Notes: generated by a model not told the origin, from the letters alone. A DNA stretch of 46,306 bases from Pelagibius sp. (GCF_028289705.1 NZ_JANQOI010000177.1:1-46306); one strand, 5' to 3'. Shown: positions 9,033-18,653, counted from the stretch's first letter. A program made the numbers and translations.

Positions 9033-10313
9033 TCAGGGGCCCAGGAACAAGCGGGGCACGATCAGAACCATTTCCGGTGCATAGGTGATGAGGATCAACA
9101 CGCCGACCAACGGGAAGAAGAACGGGACGCAGTGTTTGAAGCCGGTGAGGATCGGCATCTCGGCGATCCGGCAGGAGATGAAGAGGGTCGATCCCACCGG
9201 CGGCGTGAACAGGCCGATGGCGAGATTGGCGATCATGATGATGCCAAGGTGTACCGGGTCGATCCCCAACGCGGTGGCGACCGGCAGCAGGATCGGCGTG
9301 ATCAGAATGATGGCCGCACCGGTCCCGCCGATGAAGGTGCCCAGGAACAGGCAGATGACGTTGACGAACAGCAGGAAGAGGACCCGGCCGCCCTCCAGCG
9401 CGTTGAACCAGGCCACCAACTGGCCCGGGATCTGTTCCACGGCCAAAATCCACGAAAAGGTCGTGGCGGCGCCGATCACCAGCATCACGGCGCCGGTGGC
9501 ATAGGTCGCCTCGAGCAGCACCCCCGGCAGCGCGCGCATGGTCATGTCGCGGTAGACGAAAATGCCCAGCAGGAAGGCATAGAACACGGCGACGACACCG
9601 GCCTCGGTGGGGGTGACGACGCCCGCCACGATCCCGCCCAGGACCAGCACCGGAAACAGCAGCGCCAGGAAGGACTCGCGAAACGAAGTGACCACGCTTC
9701 GCACCGTCGGAACGGGCTCCCGCGGGAAGTCGCCTCTCTTAGCGAGAATGTAGGTGACGACCATCTGGATGAGGCCGAACAGGAGGCCCGGGACAAAACC
9801 GGCCAGGAACATGCGGCCCACGGAGACATCGGCCATCCAGGCGTAGATCACCATGGGGATGCTGGGCGGAATGATGATCCCCACGGTGGACGAGGCGGCG
9901 TTGATCGCCACCGCGAAGCCCTTCGTGTAGCCCTTGCGCTCCATCTCCGGGATCAGGATGTTGCCAATGACCGCCGAGTCGGCCGCGGAGGAGCCTGAGA
10001 CCCCTGCGAAGAACATGCTGCCGACGATCGACACCTGGGCGAGCCCGCCCCACATGAAGCCGACGACCTTGTTGGCGAAGTCGATCAGGCGGCGGGCGAT
10101 CCCTCCGGTGCTCATCAGCACGCCGGCGAGAATGAAGAAGGGAATCGCCAGGAGCGGGAAAGACCCGGCGCCGGAGGTGAGCTGTTGAATGAAAATGCTG
10201 ACCGGAACACCGGAAAAGACGAAATAGGACCCCGCCGAAATCGCCAGCGCGACGGCAATGGGCACGCCCAGGAAGATCAGCCCGAAGAGGACGGCGAAGA
10301 TCGCGAGAATCAC
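9033..10313 (-). CDS. dctM: TRAP transporter large permease (DctM)
   Basis: Large membrane subunit of a tripartite ATP-independent periplasmic transporter; it carries the ion-coupled translocation path. 426 residues, about 12 membrane segments, and family motifs such as FAGVSGSSAADSAVIG, INAASSTVGIIIPPSIPMVIYA and IGLFTPPVGSTLF. It starts with GTG at 10313, overlapping the dctQ stop codon by four bases (GTGA), so the two are translationally coupled. The sulfatase gene follows after 73 bases. The cargo is unknown; TRAP systems usually carry small organic acids, sugar acids or sulfonates. Confidence 0.93.
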   Translation of the reverse strand: MILAIFAVLFGLIFLGVPIAVALAISAGSYFVFSGVPVSIFIQQLTSGAGSFPLLAIPFFILAGVLMSTGGIARRLIDFANKVVGFMWGGLAQVSIVGSMFFAGVSGSSAADSAVIGNILIPEMERKGYTKGFAVAINAASSTVGIIIPPSIPMVIYAWMADVSVGRMFLAGFVPGLLFGLIQMVVTYILAKRGDFPREPVPTVRSVVTSFRESFLALLFPVLVLGGIVAGVVTPTEAGVVAVFYAFLLGIFVYRDMTMRALPGVLLEATYATGAVMLVIGAATTFSWILAVEQIPGQLVAWFNALEGGRVLFLLFVNVICLFLGTFIGGTGAAIILITPILLPVATALGIDPVHLGIIMIANLAIGLFTPPVGSTLFISCRIAEMPILTGFKHCVPFFFPLVGVLILITYAPEMVLIVPRLFLGP

Positions 10314-10789
10314 GGCTTTTCATCCTCTGCAGCGGACGCCGTGAACAGCCTGAAGAGCTTTTCCAGCGTGAACAGGGTCATCAAGGTGGCGGAGAGGGGA
10401 ACGCTGAGATAGACGATGCCGAAAGGCAGGCCGAGATAGGGGGTGAGCTGCGCCATCTGCTGCATGGCGATCTCCCAGCCGAAGTAGATCAGCCCGAGAA
10501 AAAGCACCAGCTCCACCGTGTGGATGACGACCTGCAAGGCGGTGCGGGCGCGCCCGGCGGCGTTTAGAACCACATCGACAACGAAGTGCTCCCCCTGGCG
10601 AAAGCCGAGGCTTGCCGCGAGAAAGGAGAACCAGATGAAGAGGTAGGGGACGAACTCCCCCGACGCCACGAAGCCGCGGTTCAGCAGATAACGCATCGCG
10701 ACATCGATCAGCACACTGATCACAATGGCGCCGAGGAGAACCTGGCAGGCGATCACGTTCAGTTTGTGAAGGAATTTGAGGCCGGCCAT
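10310..10789 (-). CDS. dctQ: TRAP transporter small permease (DctQ)
   Basis: Small membrane subunit of the TRAP transporter, partner of DctM. With the start at ATG 10789 (MAGLKFLHKLNV) it is 159 residues, the normal size, with four membrane segments beginning at about residue 12 and the family-typical FRQGEHFVVDVVLN. The frame stays open further upstream, but those residues are Arg-rich and run into the intercistronic hairpin, so I reject a longer start. It overlaps dctM by four bases and follows dctP across a strong hairpin. Confidence 0.9.
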   Translation of the reverse strand: MAGLKFLHKLNVIACQVLLGAIVISVLIDVAMRYLLNRGFVASGEFVPYLFIWFSFLAASLGFRQGEHFVVDVVLNAAGRARTALQVVIHTVELVLFLGLIYFGWEIAMQQMAQLTPYLGLPFGIVYLSVPLSATLMTLFTLEKLFRLFTASAAEDEKP

Positions 10790-10819
10790 CCGCCTATTTC
10801 TTTCAAGGGCTTTTGTCGG

Positions 10820-10847
10820 TGCCAGGAGTGGCGGCGCACTCCTGGCA
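10820..10847 (-). promoter_or_regulatory. Intercistronic hairpin after dctP
   Basis: A perfect 11-base inverted repeat (TGCCAGGAGTG, 10820-10830; CACTCCTGGCA, 10837-10847) with a six-base loop lies between dctP and dctQ. Such structures after the binding-protein gene often stabilise its mRNA or partly terminate transcription, so that the binding protein is made in excess. A comparable hairpin follows the ABC binding-protein gene at 28636. Confidence 0.6.
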
Positions 10848-10863
10848 CAGGACCTGGACGCGG

Positions 10864-11856
10864 TTATTGCGCGGCGCCGGCCGCCTTCAGGATTTCGTCG
10901 ACCTTGACATCGCCGAACCGCTCGCGGTAGCCCTTCCACACCGCCGTCGCGACCTTCTGGAAGGGTGCGATGTCGGCGGGCGTGTTGATCTGCATCCCAT
11001 TTTCCTCAAGCACGCCGATCAGAGTTTTGTCGGCCTCCTGCACCAGCGCGCGATGATGCGCCGCGGCTTCGCTCGCCGCCCTTTGGATCTGCGCGCGCAT
11101 GTCCGGGGACAGCTCCTCCCAGACCTTGCTCGAGACGGCCAGAGGCAGGGCGCCGTAAACGTGGCCGGTCAGGGAGAGGAATTTCTGCACCTCCCAGAAC
11201 TTCGCGCTGTGGATGTTCGTCAGGGGGTTTTCCTGCCCGTCCACGACGCCCTGGCTGAGCGCGAGATAAAGCTCGCGGAAGGCGATGGGGACCGGCGAAG
11301 CGTCGAAGGCGGAAAAGGTCGCCATCCGCACCTTGCTCTTGCTGGTGCGGATCTTGATGCCGGCAAGGTCTTCAGGCGTGTTAATCGGGCGCACGTTGTT
11401 GGTGACGTGGCGGAACCCGTTTTCCCAGAAGGCCAGGATCTTGATGCCCTGGCTTTCGACGGGTTCGATGAGTTTGCTTCCGATCGGGCCGTCCAGCACC
11501 TCCCAGGCTTTCTCGTAGCTCGAAAACAGATAGGGCATGTCGACAAGTTCGAGCTCGGGCGCGTAGGCAGCAAAGATTGGCGTACCGGCAACGGCGAACT
11601 CGATTGCGCCGGAGGACAGGGCTTCGAGGTACTGACGCTCGTTGCCCAACTGGCCCGAGGGGAAGATGGCCACCTCGGCCTTCCCGTCCGTGTATTTGGC
11701 AACGAGATCGGCGAAGTGCTCCGCCGCCGCGTGGCGCGGGTTCGTCGGCGCCGCGCCGTGCGCGAACTTGAGCTTGATGGGACTGGCCTCCGCGATTGCG
11801 GGCATGACCCATGACAACGCGACGGCCGCAACCAGCGCTCTTGCAATGTGTTTCAT
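10864..11856 (-). CDS. dctP: TRAP transporter substrate-binding protein (DctP)
   Basis: Periplasmic solute receptor of the TRAP transporter. The start at ATG 11856 gives a signal peptide (MKHIARALVAAVALSWVMP, cleaved after AEA) and is preceded by a GGAGG-type SD; the frame is open further upstream but that part is not protein-like. Family features include KLKFAHGAAPTNPRH near the mature N-terminus, the Arg-containing IKIRTSKSKVRM segment that usually fixes a carboxylate, and ALSQGVVDGQENPLTNI. 330 residues is normal. It is the first gene of the TRAP-sulfatase operon, with candidate operator site 2 about 140 bases upstream. Confidence 0.92.
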   Translation of the reverse strand: MKHIARALVAAVALSWVMPAIAEASPIKLKFAHGAAPTNPRHAAAEHFADLVAKYTDGKAEVAIFPSGQLGNERQYLEALSSGAIEFAVAGTPIFAAYAPELELVDMPYLFSSYEKAWEVLDGPIGSKLIEPVESQGIKILAFWENGFRHVTNNVRPINTPEDLAGIKIRTSKSKVRMATFSAFDASPVPIAFRELYLALSQGVVDGQENPLTNIHSAKFWEVQKFLSLTGHVYGALPLAVSSKVWEELSPDMRAQIQRAASEAAAHHRALVQEADKTLIGVLEENGMQINTPADIAPFQKVATAVWKGYRERFGDVKVDEILKAAGAAQ

Positions 11857-11994
11857 CCTTTCCTCCCCTCCCAGGTTACAAACCACCAACTCGATCAGCG
11901 GACAGATGCGCGGCGGTCTCATGCCGTGCCTTGAAGCACCATGGCCCAGGCTGTGCGGAATGCTCGCCCGGCGGACCGTCAGCGCACAATCTAG

Positions 11995-12019
11995 AAAACT
12001 TAAAAGATGTTGAAGTTTT
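11995..12019. promoter_or_regulatory. Candidate LysR operator (site 2)
   Basis: A perfect inverted repeat: AAAACTT (11995-12001), an 11-base spacer, and AAGTTTT (12013-12019). This is the best example of the element repeated at 6282, 18771 and 20881 and has the geometry of a LysR box. It lies upstream of dctP, just past the end of the FGE gene. Confidence 0.55.
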
Positions 12020-12096
12020 ACTTCATTTTGAAGACGGAGATGCGCCCTCTTCTTTCGGCGCGGGGGGCGTCGCGCACCCAACGGGCAATCGAGGGG

Positions 12097-13077
12097 TCAG
12101 GCCGAGGCTGCGACGCGAAAGCCGTTGTTGCCGGCCGAACTGTCCGGGTCGTTCTGGGTGCGCGAATGCACGTGGTAGCGGTCGCAGTAGCTGTCGTGGC
12201 AGAGGTAGGAGCCGCCGCGCTGGACCCGCGCATAGCCTGTCGCCGGCCCTTCGGGGTCACGCTCGGGGCTTTCCGCAGGCCCGGGACGCGGCCCGAAGCG
12301 GTCCGAGACCCACTCCCAGACGTTGCCGGTCATGTTGTAGAGGCCGTATCCGTTCGGCCGGTAGGCCGTGACGGGTGCCGTGCCGGCATAGCCGTCCTCG
12401 GCGCTGTCGTGGTCGGGAAAGTCGCCCTGAAAGGTGTTCATGGCAGGGGCGCCGTCGGGCATCAACTCATCACCCCAGGGAAACCTCCGCTTCGCCAGCC
12501 CGCCCCGTGCGGCATACTCCCACTCCGCCTCCCGCGGCAGGCGCAGGCCGGCCCAGGTGCAGTAGGCCAGCGCGTCGTACCAGGCCATGTGGACCACCGG
12601 GTGGTCGCCGCGGGCGTCGAGCGTGCTGCCGGGCCCTTCCGGGGCGGCCCAGCAAGCCCCCATGACCTGGCGCCACCAGGGCAGGCCAGGCGGAGAGGCG
12701 GGCCATCGGGCGGGGTCGGCAAGCAGCAGGTAAAACACGTAACTCCAGCCCTCCCTTTCGGCGACGGTCCGGTAGCCGGTGGCGGCGACGAAGGCCGCGA
12801 ACTCGGCGTTGGGCACTGCGGTGGGGGCGATCAGGAAGGGGGAGACGGAAACCGCTCGCCGGGGGCTATCGAAATCCGCCGGGAAGGTCGATAGGTCCGT
12901 GCCCATCTCGAAGATGCCGCCGGGAATCCGCACCAGCCGTTCGCGCAGCGCTCGCCTTGTGGCGGCTTCAACGGAGGGAACGGCCCGGGCGGCAGCCAGG
13001 TAGTCGGCATCGGCGCCGCGCTGCCCATCGCCGGACCGTCCGGGGAGGCAGCAGGCTTGGGGTTCGTCGGCCGTCAT
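12097..13077 (-). CDS. Formylglycine-generating enzyme (sulfatase-activating)
   Basis: Copper-dependent oxidase that converts the active-site Cys of type I sulfatases to formylglycine. The 326-residue protein has the FGE-sulfatase fold from about residue 48 (RIPGGIFEMGTDLSTFP) with PVVHMAWYDALAYC, LPREAEWEYAARGG, FPWGDEL and NMTGNVWEWVSD. The two catalytic cysteines are present, Cys293 and Cys298 in GGSYLCHDSYC, followed by RTQNDPDSSAGNNGFR; this is the true FGE signature rather than a generic SUMF1 relative. It lies 193 bases after the arylsulfatase gene on the same strand and would activate both sulfatases of the cluster. The N-terminal 45 residues are not conserved in kind, and a later start is possible. 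Confidence 0.93.
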   Translation of the reverse strand: MTADEPQACCLPGRSGDGQRGADADYLAAARAVPSVEAATRRALRERLVRIPGGIFEMGTDLSTFPADFDSPRRAVSVSPFLIAPTAVPNAEFAAFVAATGYRTVAEREGWSYVFYLLLADPARWPASPPGLPWWRQVMGACWAAPEGPGSTLDARGDHPVVHMAWYDALAYCTWAGLRLPREAEWEYAARGGLAKRRFPWGDELMPDGAPAMNTFQGDFPDHDSAEDGYAGTAPVTAYRPNGYGLYNMTGNVWEWVSDRFGPRPGPAESPERDPEGPATGYARVQRGGSYLCHDSYCDRYHVHSRTQNDPDSSAGNNGFRVAASA

Positions 13078-13270
13078 AGTGTGCCCTAACTAACCCTCAG
13101 CCGCGTCCGAGAAAAGGCGGATCAGTCCTCTCCGGCCTCCTCCGGTCGGCGCTCGTCTTCGCTCTTCGGACCGGGCCCGCGCATGAAGTGCCGCTCGGGA
13201 CGGTATCTCTGCCCAAGGGCCACCAACACTTGGGTGAGCGGCCTGGGGAGGATCTGCAGCCAGGTCCTGG

Positions 13271-15625
13271 TCATGTCCGGGATCGCGACACGCCGGTGCT
13301 TCCATGGCCGGAGGCCGATGCGTCCTTCTCCGCCAGGTGGAAGCGGACGCGTTTCAAGGTGCCGGTGAACTCGAAGGGGGCCTCGTAGTCGCCGACGGGC
13401 GAGTTCAGATCCAGGCCGATGTCCAGCGTCTCGCGCGCGAACATGCGCGGGACGGTCCGCTCGATCCGCTGGCGCGCCACGGTCTCGCCGCCGACCGACA
13501 AGGTGAAGTCACCGCCCTTGCCCAGCCCGCCGCCGTCGTAATCGAAATCGAGGCGGGCGGCGATGTCGCCGAGCGGAAGCTCGCCGGCGGAGACCACGCG
13601 GGTCAGCTCGATGCCGCAGAAGTTATAGAGGAACTCCAGCTTTCGATTGCGGACCAGCAGGGCATAACCGCCGATCCGGCCGCCGAGCGCGACGATGACG
13701 CCTTCCTCCGCGGCGTCGTTCAGCGCGAATTCCGCCTCCAGCGCGAAGGACCGGTTCTTCACATCCGGCGCGCTGGTTTCGAGGATACCGAAGATGCCGG
13801 GATAGAAGTCGTAGACCGGCCGCTCTTCCTTGCCCAGGGCAAGGGCGTCGACGATGCGCTCGCTGCCGCGCGCGTCCAGGGGCAGCACCTGGTTTTTCGC
13901 CGCTTCGATCCAGAAAAGATCCTGCAGACGCCGCAGGAGGTCCGGCCTTTCCGCGGCCAGATCCTCGGCCTGCGAGAAGTCCTTCTCGAGCTGATAGAGC
14001 TCCCAGACCGACGTGTCGGGGTCGAGCGGCTCTTCCTTGGCTTTCCAGGGCAACACCTCGCGCGTGCCGGCCCACCAGCCGTTGTCGTAGATGGCGCGGT
14101 TGCTGAAGGCCTCGAAATACTGAACCTTGCGGGTTTCCGGCGTGTCGGGATTGTCGAACGACGGAACCATGGACACCCCGTCGATGGGCCTTTGCGGCGC
14201 ACCGTTGATGTTCACCGGCATGGCGATGCCGGCCGCATCGAGCACCGTCGGGAAAATGTCTATGGCGTGGTGGAACTGCGTGCGCAGCGCCCCCTTGTCG
14301 GCGATGCGTTTCGGCCAGCTCACGACCAGCGGGTTGCGCACGCCACCGAGGTGGGAGGCGACGCGCTTCACCCACTTGAAGGGCGTGTTCATCGCCCAGG
14401 CCCAGCCCGCCGGGAAGTGGTTGTAGTGGTCGGGGCCGCCCAGGGCGTCGTAGTGCGCCAGCATGTCCGCGATGGTCTCGGGCACGCCGTTGAAGAAGCA
14501 CACGCCGTTGGCGTTGCCCGTCAGCCCGCCCTCGCCGCTGGCGCCGTTGTCGCCGACGACATAGAGAACCAGGGTGTTGTCCTTCTTGCCGATCTCTTCC
14601 AGCCCGTCCATCAGCCGGCCGATCTCGTGGTCGGTCTGCGCCGTGAAGGCCGCGAAGACCTTCATCATGCGGGCGAAGAGCCGGCGCTCGTCATCCGACA
14701 GCGTGTCCCAGGCCGGAATCTCCTCGGGGCGCGGGGTGAGCTTGGCGTCCTGGGGGATGACGCCGAGCTTCTTCTGCCGCCGGAAGGCTTCCTCGCGGTA
14801 GACGTCCCAGCCATCGTCGAACCTGCCTTCAAACTTCTCGATCCAGTCCTTCGAGACGTGGTGCGGGGCGTGGGTGGCCCCCGGCGCGTACCACAGAAAA
14901 AACGGCTTGTCGGGCTTGGTGACGTCCAGCGCGCGCACCCACTCCAGCGACTTGTCGGTCATCTCGGTGGTGAGGTGATAGTCCTCCGATTTCGCGCGGT
15001 GGCGCACCGGGCGGGTGTTCTCGAAGAGCGTCGGCTTCCACTGGTTGGTGGCGCCGCCGACGAAGCCGTAGAAGTACTCGAAGCCCAGGCCGGTCGGCCA
15101 GCGGTCGAAGGGGCCATCGGGCCCGCTTTCCCAGTTGGGGGTGTTGTGCCACTTGCCGATGGCGCAGGTGCCATAGCCGTTCTGGCGCAGGATCTCGGCG
15201 ATGCAGGCGACGCTCTTGGGCCAGGCGCAGTTGTAGCCCGGAAAGCCCGAGGACATCTCGGTCACCGCGCCGTTGCCCGAGACATGCGCGTTGCGCCCGG
15301 TCAGCATGGCGGCGCGGGTGGGCGAGCAGATGGCGGTGGTGTGAAAGCGGTTGTAGCTCAGCCCCTCCGCGGCGAGCCGGTCCAGCGCGGGCGAGGGGAT
15401 CAGCCCGCCGAAGGTGCCGAACTGGGCGAAGCCCACATCGTCGAGCAGGATCACCACGACGTTGGGCGCCTCCTCGGGGGCCTTGACCGGTTCGGGCTGT
15501 TCGGCCCGGGACTCCGCGAAGGTGCGCCCCACTTGGCCGCGAAACGCGGGCTCCGGCCGGGGATAGCTGGCGGAGTTTTTGAGTGTCTCGGCAAGGGGAC
15601 GGCGGGACTCATTTCTCTGGGACAT
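13271..15625 (-). CDS. Arylsulfatase family protein
   Basis: Type I sulfatase of 784 residues. The catalytic domain starts at about residue 54 (NVVVILLDDVGFAQFG, metal-binding Asp pair) and carries Cys100 in CSPTRAAMLTGR, the formylglycine site. GKWHNTP, the His pair in GATHAPHH and VVGDNGASGEGG supply further active-site and metal ligands. The C-terminal 200 residues are an extra beta-rich domain (GGRIGGYALLVRNRKLEFLYN), as in large bacterial arylsulfatases. I see no signal peptide, so it is probably cytoplasmic. It follows tctA by 18 bases, so the transporter and sulfatase are co-transcribed and the transporter may import the sulfate ester. The exact substrate cannot be read from the sequence. 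Confidence 0.92.
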   Translation of the reverse strand: MSQRNESRRPLAETLKNSASYPRPEPAFRGQVGRTFAESRAEQPEPVKAPEEAPNVVVILLDDVGFAQFGTFGGLIPSPALDRLAAEGLSYNRFHTTAICSPTRAAMLTGRNAHVSGNGAVTEMSSGFPGYNCAWPKSVACIAEILRQNGYGTCAIGKWHNTPNWESGPDGPFDRWPTGLGFEYFYGFVGGATNQWKPTLFENTRPVRHRAKSEDYHLTTEMTDKSLEWVRALDVTKPDKPFFLWYAPGATHAPHHVSKDWIEKFEGRFDDGWDVYREEAFRRQKKLGVIPQDAKLTPRPEEIPAWDTLSDDERRLFARMMKVFAAFTAQTDHEIGRLMDGLEEIGKKDNTLVLYVVGDNGASGEGGLTGNANGVCFFNGVPETIADMLAHYDALGGPDHYNHFPAGWAWAMNTPFKWVKRVASHLGGVRNPLVVSWPKRIADKGALRTQFHHAIDIFPTVLDAAGIAMPVNINGAPQRPIDGVSMVPSFDNPDTPETRKVQYFEAFSNRAIYDNGWWAGTREVLPWKAKEEPLDPDTSVWELYQLEKDFSQAEDLAAERPDLLRRLQDLFWIEAAKNQVLPLDARGSERIVDALALGKEERPVYDFYPGIFGILETSAPDVKNRSFALEAEFALNDAAEEGVIVALGGRIGGYALLVRNRKLEFLYNFCGIELTRVVSAGELPLGDIAARLDFDYDGGGLGKGGDFTLSVGGETVARQRIERTVPRMFARETLDIGLDLNSPVGDYEAPFEFTGTLKRVRFHLAEKDASASGHGSTGVSRSRT

Positions 15626-15643
15626 GTCTCTGGTATCCGTTTC

Positions 15644-17143
15644 CTATCGTCCTGCCGTGGAGGTGCCGACCCAGCTCCTGACCGCCTGCACGATGGGCCA
15701 TACGAAAAGGGCGAAGGACGCGAAGAGAAGCACGAGGCTCAGCGGCGTGGTCAGGAATGCCACCACGTCGCCGTCGCTGGCCATCAGGCCCGAGCGGAGG
15801 CTCTTCTCCGCGATGGGGGCCAGGACGAAGCCGATCACCAGCGGCGCCATGGGAAAGCGGGCGCGCTCGAAGAGCAGGGCTGCGAACCCGAAGGCGATCA
15901 TCACCCAGACATCGAACATCCGGTTGGTCGTCGCGTAGACTCCGACCACGCAAAACACCAGGATCACCGGCAGAATGCCCTGCTTCGGCAAGCCGATCAG
16001 CCGGCTGATCGGCCCCGTCGCATAGATCATGGTGAGCAGCATCAGCACGCTGGACACCAGAAGCGTCGTCACCAGCGTCCAGGCGACGGGCGCGTTGGTG
16101 ATGAACAGCATCGGCCCGGGGGCGATGTCATGCATCATCAGCGCGCCGATCAGAAGCACGTCGACCACGCTGCCGGGGATGCCGAGGGTGATCAGCGGGA
16201 TGAGCGCGCCGCCGACCGAGGCGTTGTTGGCGCTCTCGGAGGCGACGATCCCCTCCTCGGAGCCTTGGCCGAACTCCTTGGGCTTGCGCGAGAGCACCCT
16301 TGCGGAGGTGTAGGCCACCACCGAGGCGACATTGCCGCCGACGCCCGGCAAGATGCCGACGATGGTGCCCAGGGTCGATGAGCGCAGGATCAGGTTCCAG
16401 AAGCGCTTCACGTCCGCGAAGGAGAACAGGAACTTCCGGCTGTGGCGGTACTGCGGTTCGCCTGCCCGGCTATCGAGGTCCAGGATGTCGCCCAGGATCG
16501 GCGCCACGGCGAAGATGCCCACCAGGACCGGCAGGATGTGAAAGCCTCCGTTCAACTGCCAGAACCCCATGGTCAGCCGCGTCACCCCGGTGGTGGGGTC
16601 GACGCCGGGCAGCGCCAGGATGATCCCCACGGCCCCCATGATCAGGCCCTTGAGCATGGACCCGGAGCTGACCGAAGAGATCAGCGCGAGGGCCAGCACG
16701 ACCAGCGCGAAGAGCTCCGCCGAGCCCACCTTGATCGCCACGTTGGAGAGCGGCTTGGCGAGGATCGCGAGCGCCAGCCAGCCGAAGATGGATCCCGCGA
16801 AGGAGGCCGCGATGCCGAGGCTGAGGGCGCGCTGCGCCTGGCCCTTGCGGGCCAGGGGGTAGGCATCCAGCGTGGTCATGACGTTGGACACCGTGCCCGG
16901 CGTGCGCATCAGGGTGGCCGAGATCAGGCCCCCGGTGATCGATCCGGTATAGATGGCGACGAGAAGGACGACCGCGCTGACCGGCTCCATGTAGAAGGTG
17001 ATCGGCAGGCAGAGCGAGATCAGCATGGTCCCGCTGAGACCGGGGATCGAGCCTACGAAGACGCCGCCGACGGTGCCGACCACCGCCAGCAGAAAGAGCT
17101 GCGGTGCGAAAAGCCCGATGAGCGATGCGAGAAAGCCGTCCAC
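15644..17143 (-). CDS. tctA: Tripartite tricarboxylate transporter, large permease (TctA)
   Basis: Large membrane subunit of a TTT-family secondary transporter that works with a periplasmic binding protein. 499 residues with about 11-12 membrane segments. The family motifs GSIPGLSGTM and GILPGVGGN, and LITLGIPGSVVDVLLIGALMMH, are present; the duplicated Gly-Pro-Gly loops are thought to bind substrate. It lies between tctB (25 bases upstream) and the arylsulfatase (18 bases downstream). TTT systems carry citrate, other carboxylates or sulfonates; here the context favours a sulfated or anionic compound. Confidence 0.94.
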   Translation of the reverse strand: MDGFLASLIGLFAPQLFLLAVVGTVGGVFVGSIPGLSGTMLISLCLPITFYMEPVSAVVLLVAIYTGSITGGLISATLMRTPGTVSNVMTTLDAYPLARKGQAQRALSLGIAASFAGSIFGWLALAILAKPLSNVAIKVGSAELFALVVLALALISSVSSGSMLKGLIMGAVGIILALPGVDPTTGVTRLTMGFWQLNGGFHILPVLVGIFAVAPILGDILDLDSRAGEPQYRHSRKFLFSFADVKRFWNLILRSSTLGTIVGILPGVGGNVASVVAYTSARVLSRKPKEFGQGSEEGIVASESANNASVGGALIPLITLGIPGSVVDVLLIGALMMHDIAPGPMLFITNAPVAWTLVTTLLVSSVLMLLTMIYATGPISRLIGLPKQGILPVILVFCVVGVYATTNRMFDVWVMIAFGFAALLFERARFPMAPLVIGFVLAPIAEKSLRSGLMASDGDVVAFLTTPLSLVLLFASFALFVWPIVQAVRSWVGTSTAGR

Positions 17144-17168
17144 CGGTCCCTCCCTGAACGGCGCGCGA

Positions 17169-17648
17169 TCAGATGTCGATGTAGAAGACGGTGGAGGACA
17201 GGAGTTCGATGGCGAACCCCAGCGCCAGGCCGATGAGGGCGAACAGCCAGGCCTTGCGCAGATTCCGGAACAGCAGCGCCATGGACAGCGTCACGAAGAG
17301 GCAGGTGCTGGCCGTGAAAGGAAGCGCCTTCTCCGAGACCACCCAGACATAGAGGCTGATGCAGACCAGCATCAAGGCACAGTCCAGGAAGCGGCGGTTG
17401 ACCGCCAGGCCCTGCCCCAGGGTCCGACCGCGGCGTCTCAGCGCCGCGGCGCCGATGGCCAGGTTCAGAACGCAAAGGCCGATCAGGCAGAGGCTGATGG
17501 CGACCGGCGCGAACCTTGCGCCGAGGGGTTCGAAGGCGTTGTCCGGGATCGGTTGCGCGACGGCATAGATCAGGCCGCCGGCTGCAATGAGAAACAGCGT
17601 TAAGGCGATTTCGAGAAAGAGAGCGGGCTCATTCCTGTGGTCCGGCAT
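17169..17648 (-). CDS. tctB: Tripartite tricarboxylate transporter, small permease (TctB)
   Basis: Small membrane subunit of the TTT transporter, 159 residues with four hydrophobic segments (roughly 12-31, 46-66, 87-106 and 118-156) and the typical poor sequence conservation. The order tctC-tctB-tctA, with gaps of 27 and 25 bases, is the usual one and supports the assignment more than any motif does. Confidence 0.87.
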   Translation of the reverse strand: MPDHRNEPALFLEIALTLFLIAAGGLIYAVAQPIPDNAFEPLGARFAPVAISLCLIGLCVLNLAIGAAALRRRGRTLGQGLAVNRRFLDCALMLVCISLYVWVVSEKALPFTASTCLFVTLSMALLFRNLRKAWLFALIGLALGFAIELLSSTVFYIDI

Positions 17649-17675
17649 GATCCTGCTCTCTTTCCCCGGTGGTGC

Positions 17676-18653
17676 TTACTTGTTCTTCAGCGCAGACTTC
17701 GCCTTTTCGGCGATCGGCACGATCTTCTCCCAGGTGGCCTCGATGTCGGCCACGAGTTCCGGGCCCTTCAGGAAGTCGTCCGTCAGGCCCTTGGCGTCGA
17801 GCCACGTCTGCATGTCGTCGCTAGCAATAGCCTTTTCCAGCGCGGCTGCAAATCCGTCAATGGCTTCCTGCGGCGTGTCCTTCGGCGCGAACCACCAGTA
17901 GTCGTAGGTGATGCCGGCTTCGACGCCCGCTTCCCTGAACGTCGGGATTTCGGGCAGGGCGCCCAGACGGGCGGGGCCGGAGTACCCGAGAACCCGCAGT
18001 TCGGGGTCTTGGAAGGTCAGGATGTCCTGAGAGGTCATGATGCCGGCCTGGATGTGGCCGCCCTTGAGCTGCGGGTACTGCTTGCCGCCGCCGCCGACCT
18101 GAACCAGCTTGAAGTCGGAGCCCGGCCAGGCATCCATCAGGTCGATGTAGGTCAGGTGATTGATCGCACCGAGGTTCACCCCGAACTTGATGTCGTGGTC
18201 GCCGACGGTCGCCGCCATCAATTCGGGAAGGGTCTTCCACGGCGAGGACTGGTTGACGACGATGGTCAGGCCGAAGTTCGAGGTCTTGGCGACCGGCGCG
18301 TAGTTGCGCCATGACACGCCGGAATCCGGGTTCACCACCTCGGCCGACATCAGTGCGGCGTGGAGGAACAGGAACGTATAGCCGTCCGGCCTGGCGTTCT
18401 TGGCTTCCGTGGCGCCGACCGAGAAGTGGCCCTCGACGTTCACCACGTTCACGGGCTCGGACAGAAAACCGTTCTCGGCAAGAACGGCCGAGAACTTGCG
18501 CGTCAACTGGTCGGGCGAGCCGCCCGGCGAGTAGGGCACGATCACTTTGATCGGACGTTCGGGCCAATCGGCCTGCGCGGCTCCGATGCCGGACATTGCG
18601 AGGCCGACCGAAATGGCGCAGGCGCCAATGACGGTCTTGATCTTGTTGGACAT
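17676..18653 (-). CDS. tctC: Tripartite tricarboxylate transporter, substrate-binding protein (TctC/Bug)
   Basis: Periplasmic solute receptor of the Bug/TctC family, 325 residues. It has a signal peptide (residues 1-28, ending AAQA) followed by the family start DWPERPIKVIVPYSPGGSPDQLTR, where the PGG loop contacts the ligand's carboxylate or other anion. It is the first gene of a tctC-tctB-tctA-arylsulfatase(-FGE) run. Candidate operator site 3 lies about 120 bases upstream. The ligand is unknown. Confidence 0.93.
   Translation of the reverse strand: MSNKIKTVIGACAISVGLAMSGIGAAQADWPERPIKVIVPYSPGGSPDQLTRKFSAVLAENGFLSEPVNVVNVEGHFSVGATEAKNARPDGYTFLFLHAALMSAEVVNPDSGVSWRNYAPVAKTSNFGLTIVVNQSSPWKTLPELMAATVGDHDIKFGVNLGAINHLTYIDLMDAWPGSDFKLVQVGGGGKQYPQLKGGHIQAGIMTSQDILTFQDPELRVLGYSGPARLGALPEIPTFREAGVEAGITYDYWWFAPKDTPQEAIDGFAAALEKAIASDDMQTWLDAKGLTDDFLKGPELVADIEATWEKIVPIAEKAKSALKNK

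Noticed and set aside
13304-16381. A very long plus-strand open frame (over 1000 codons) opposite the arylsulfatase and tctA genes
   Set aside because: It is the antisense shadow of two GC-rich genes: the product is rich in Arg, Gly, His and Gln with no domain, whereas the minus-strand frames have full sulfatase and TctA motifs.
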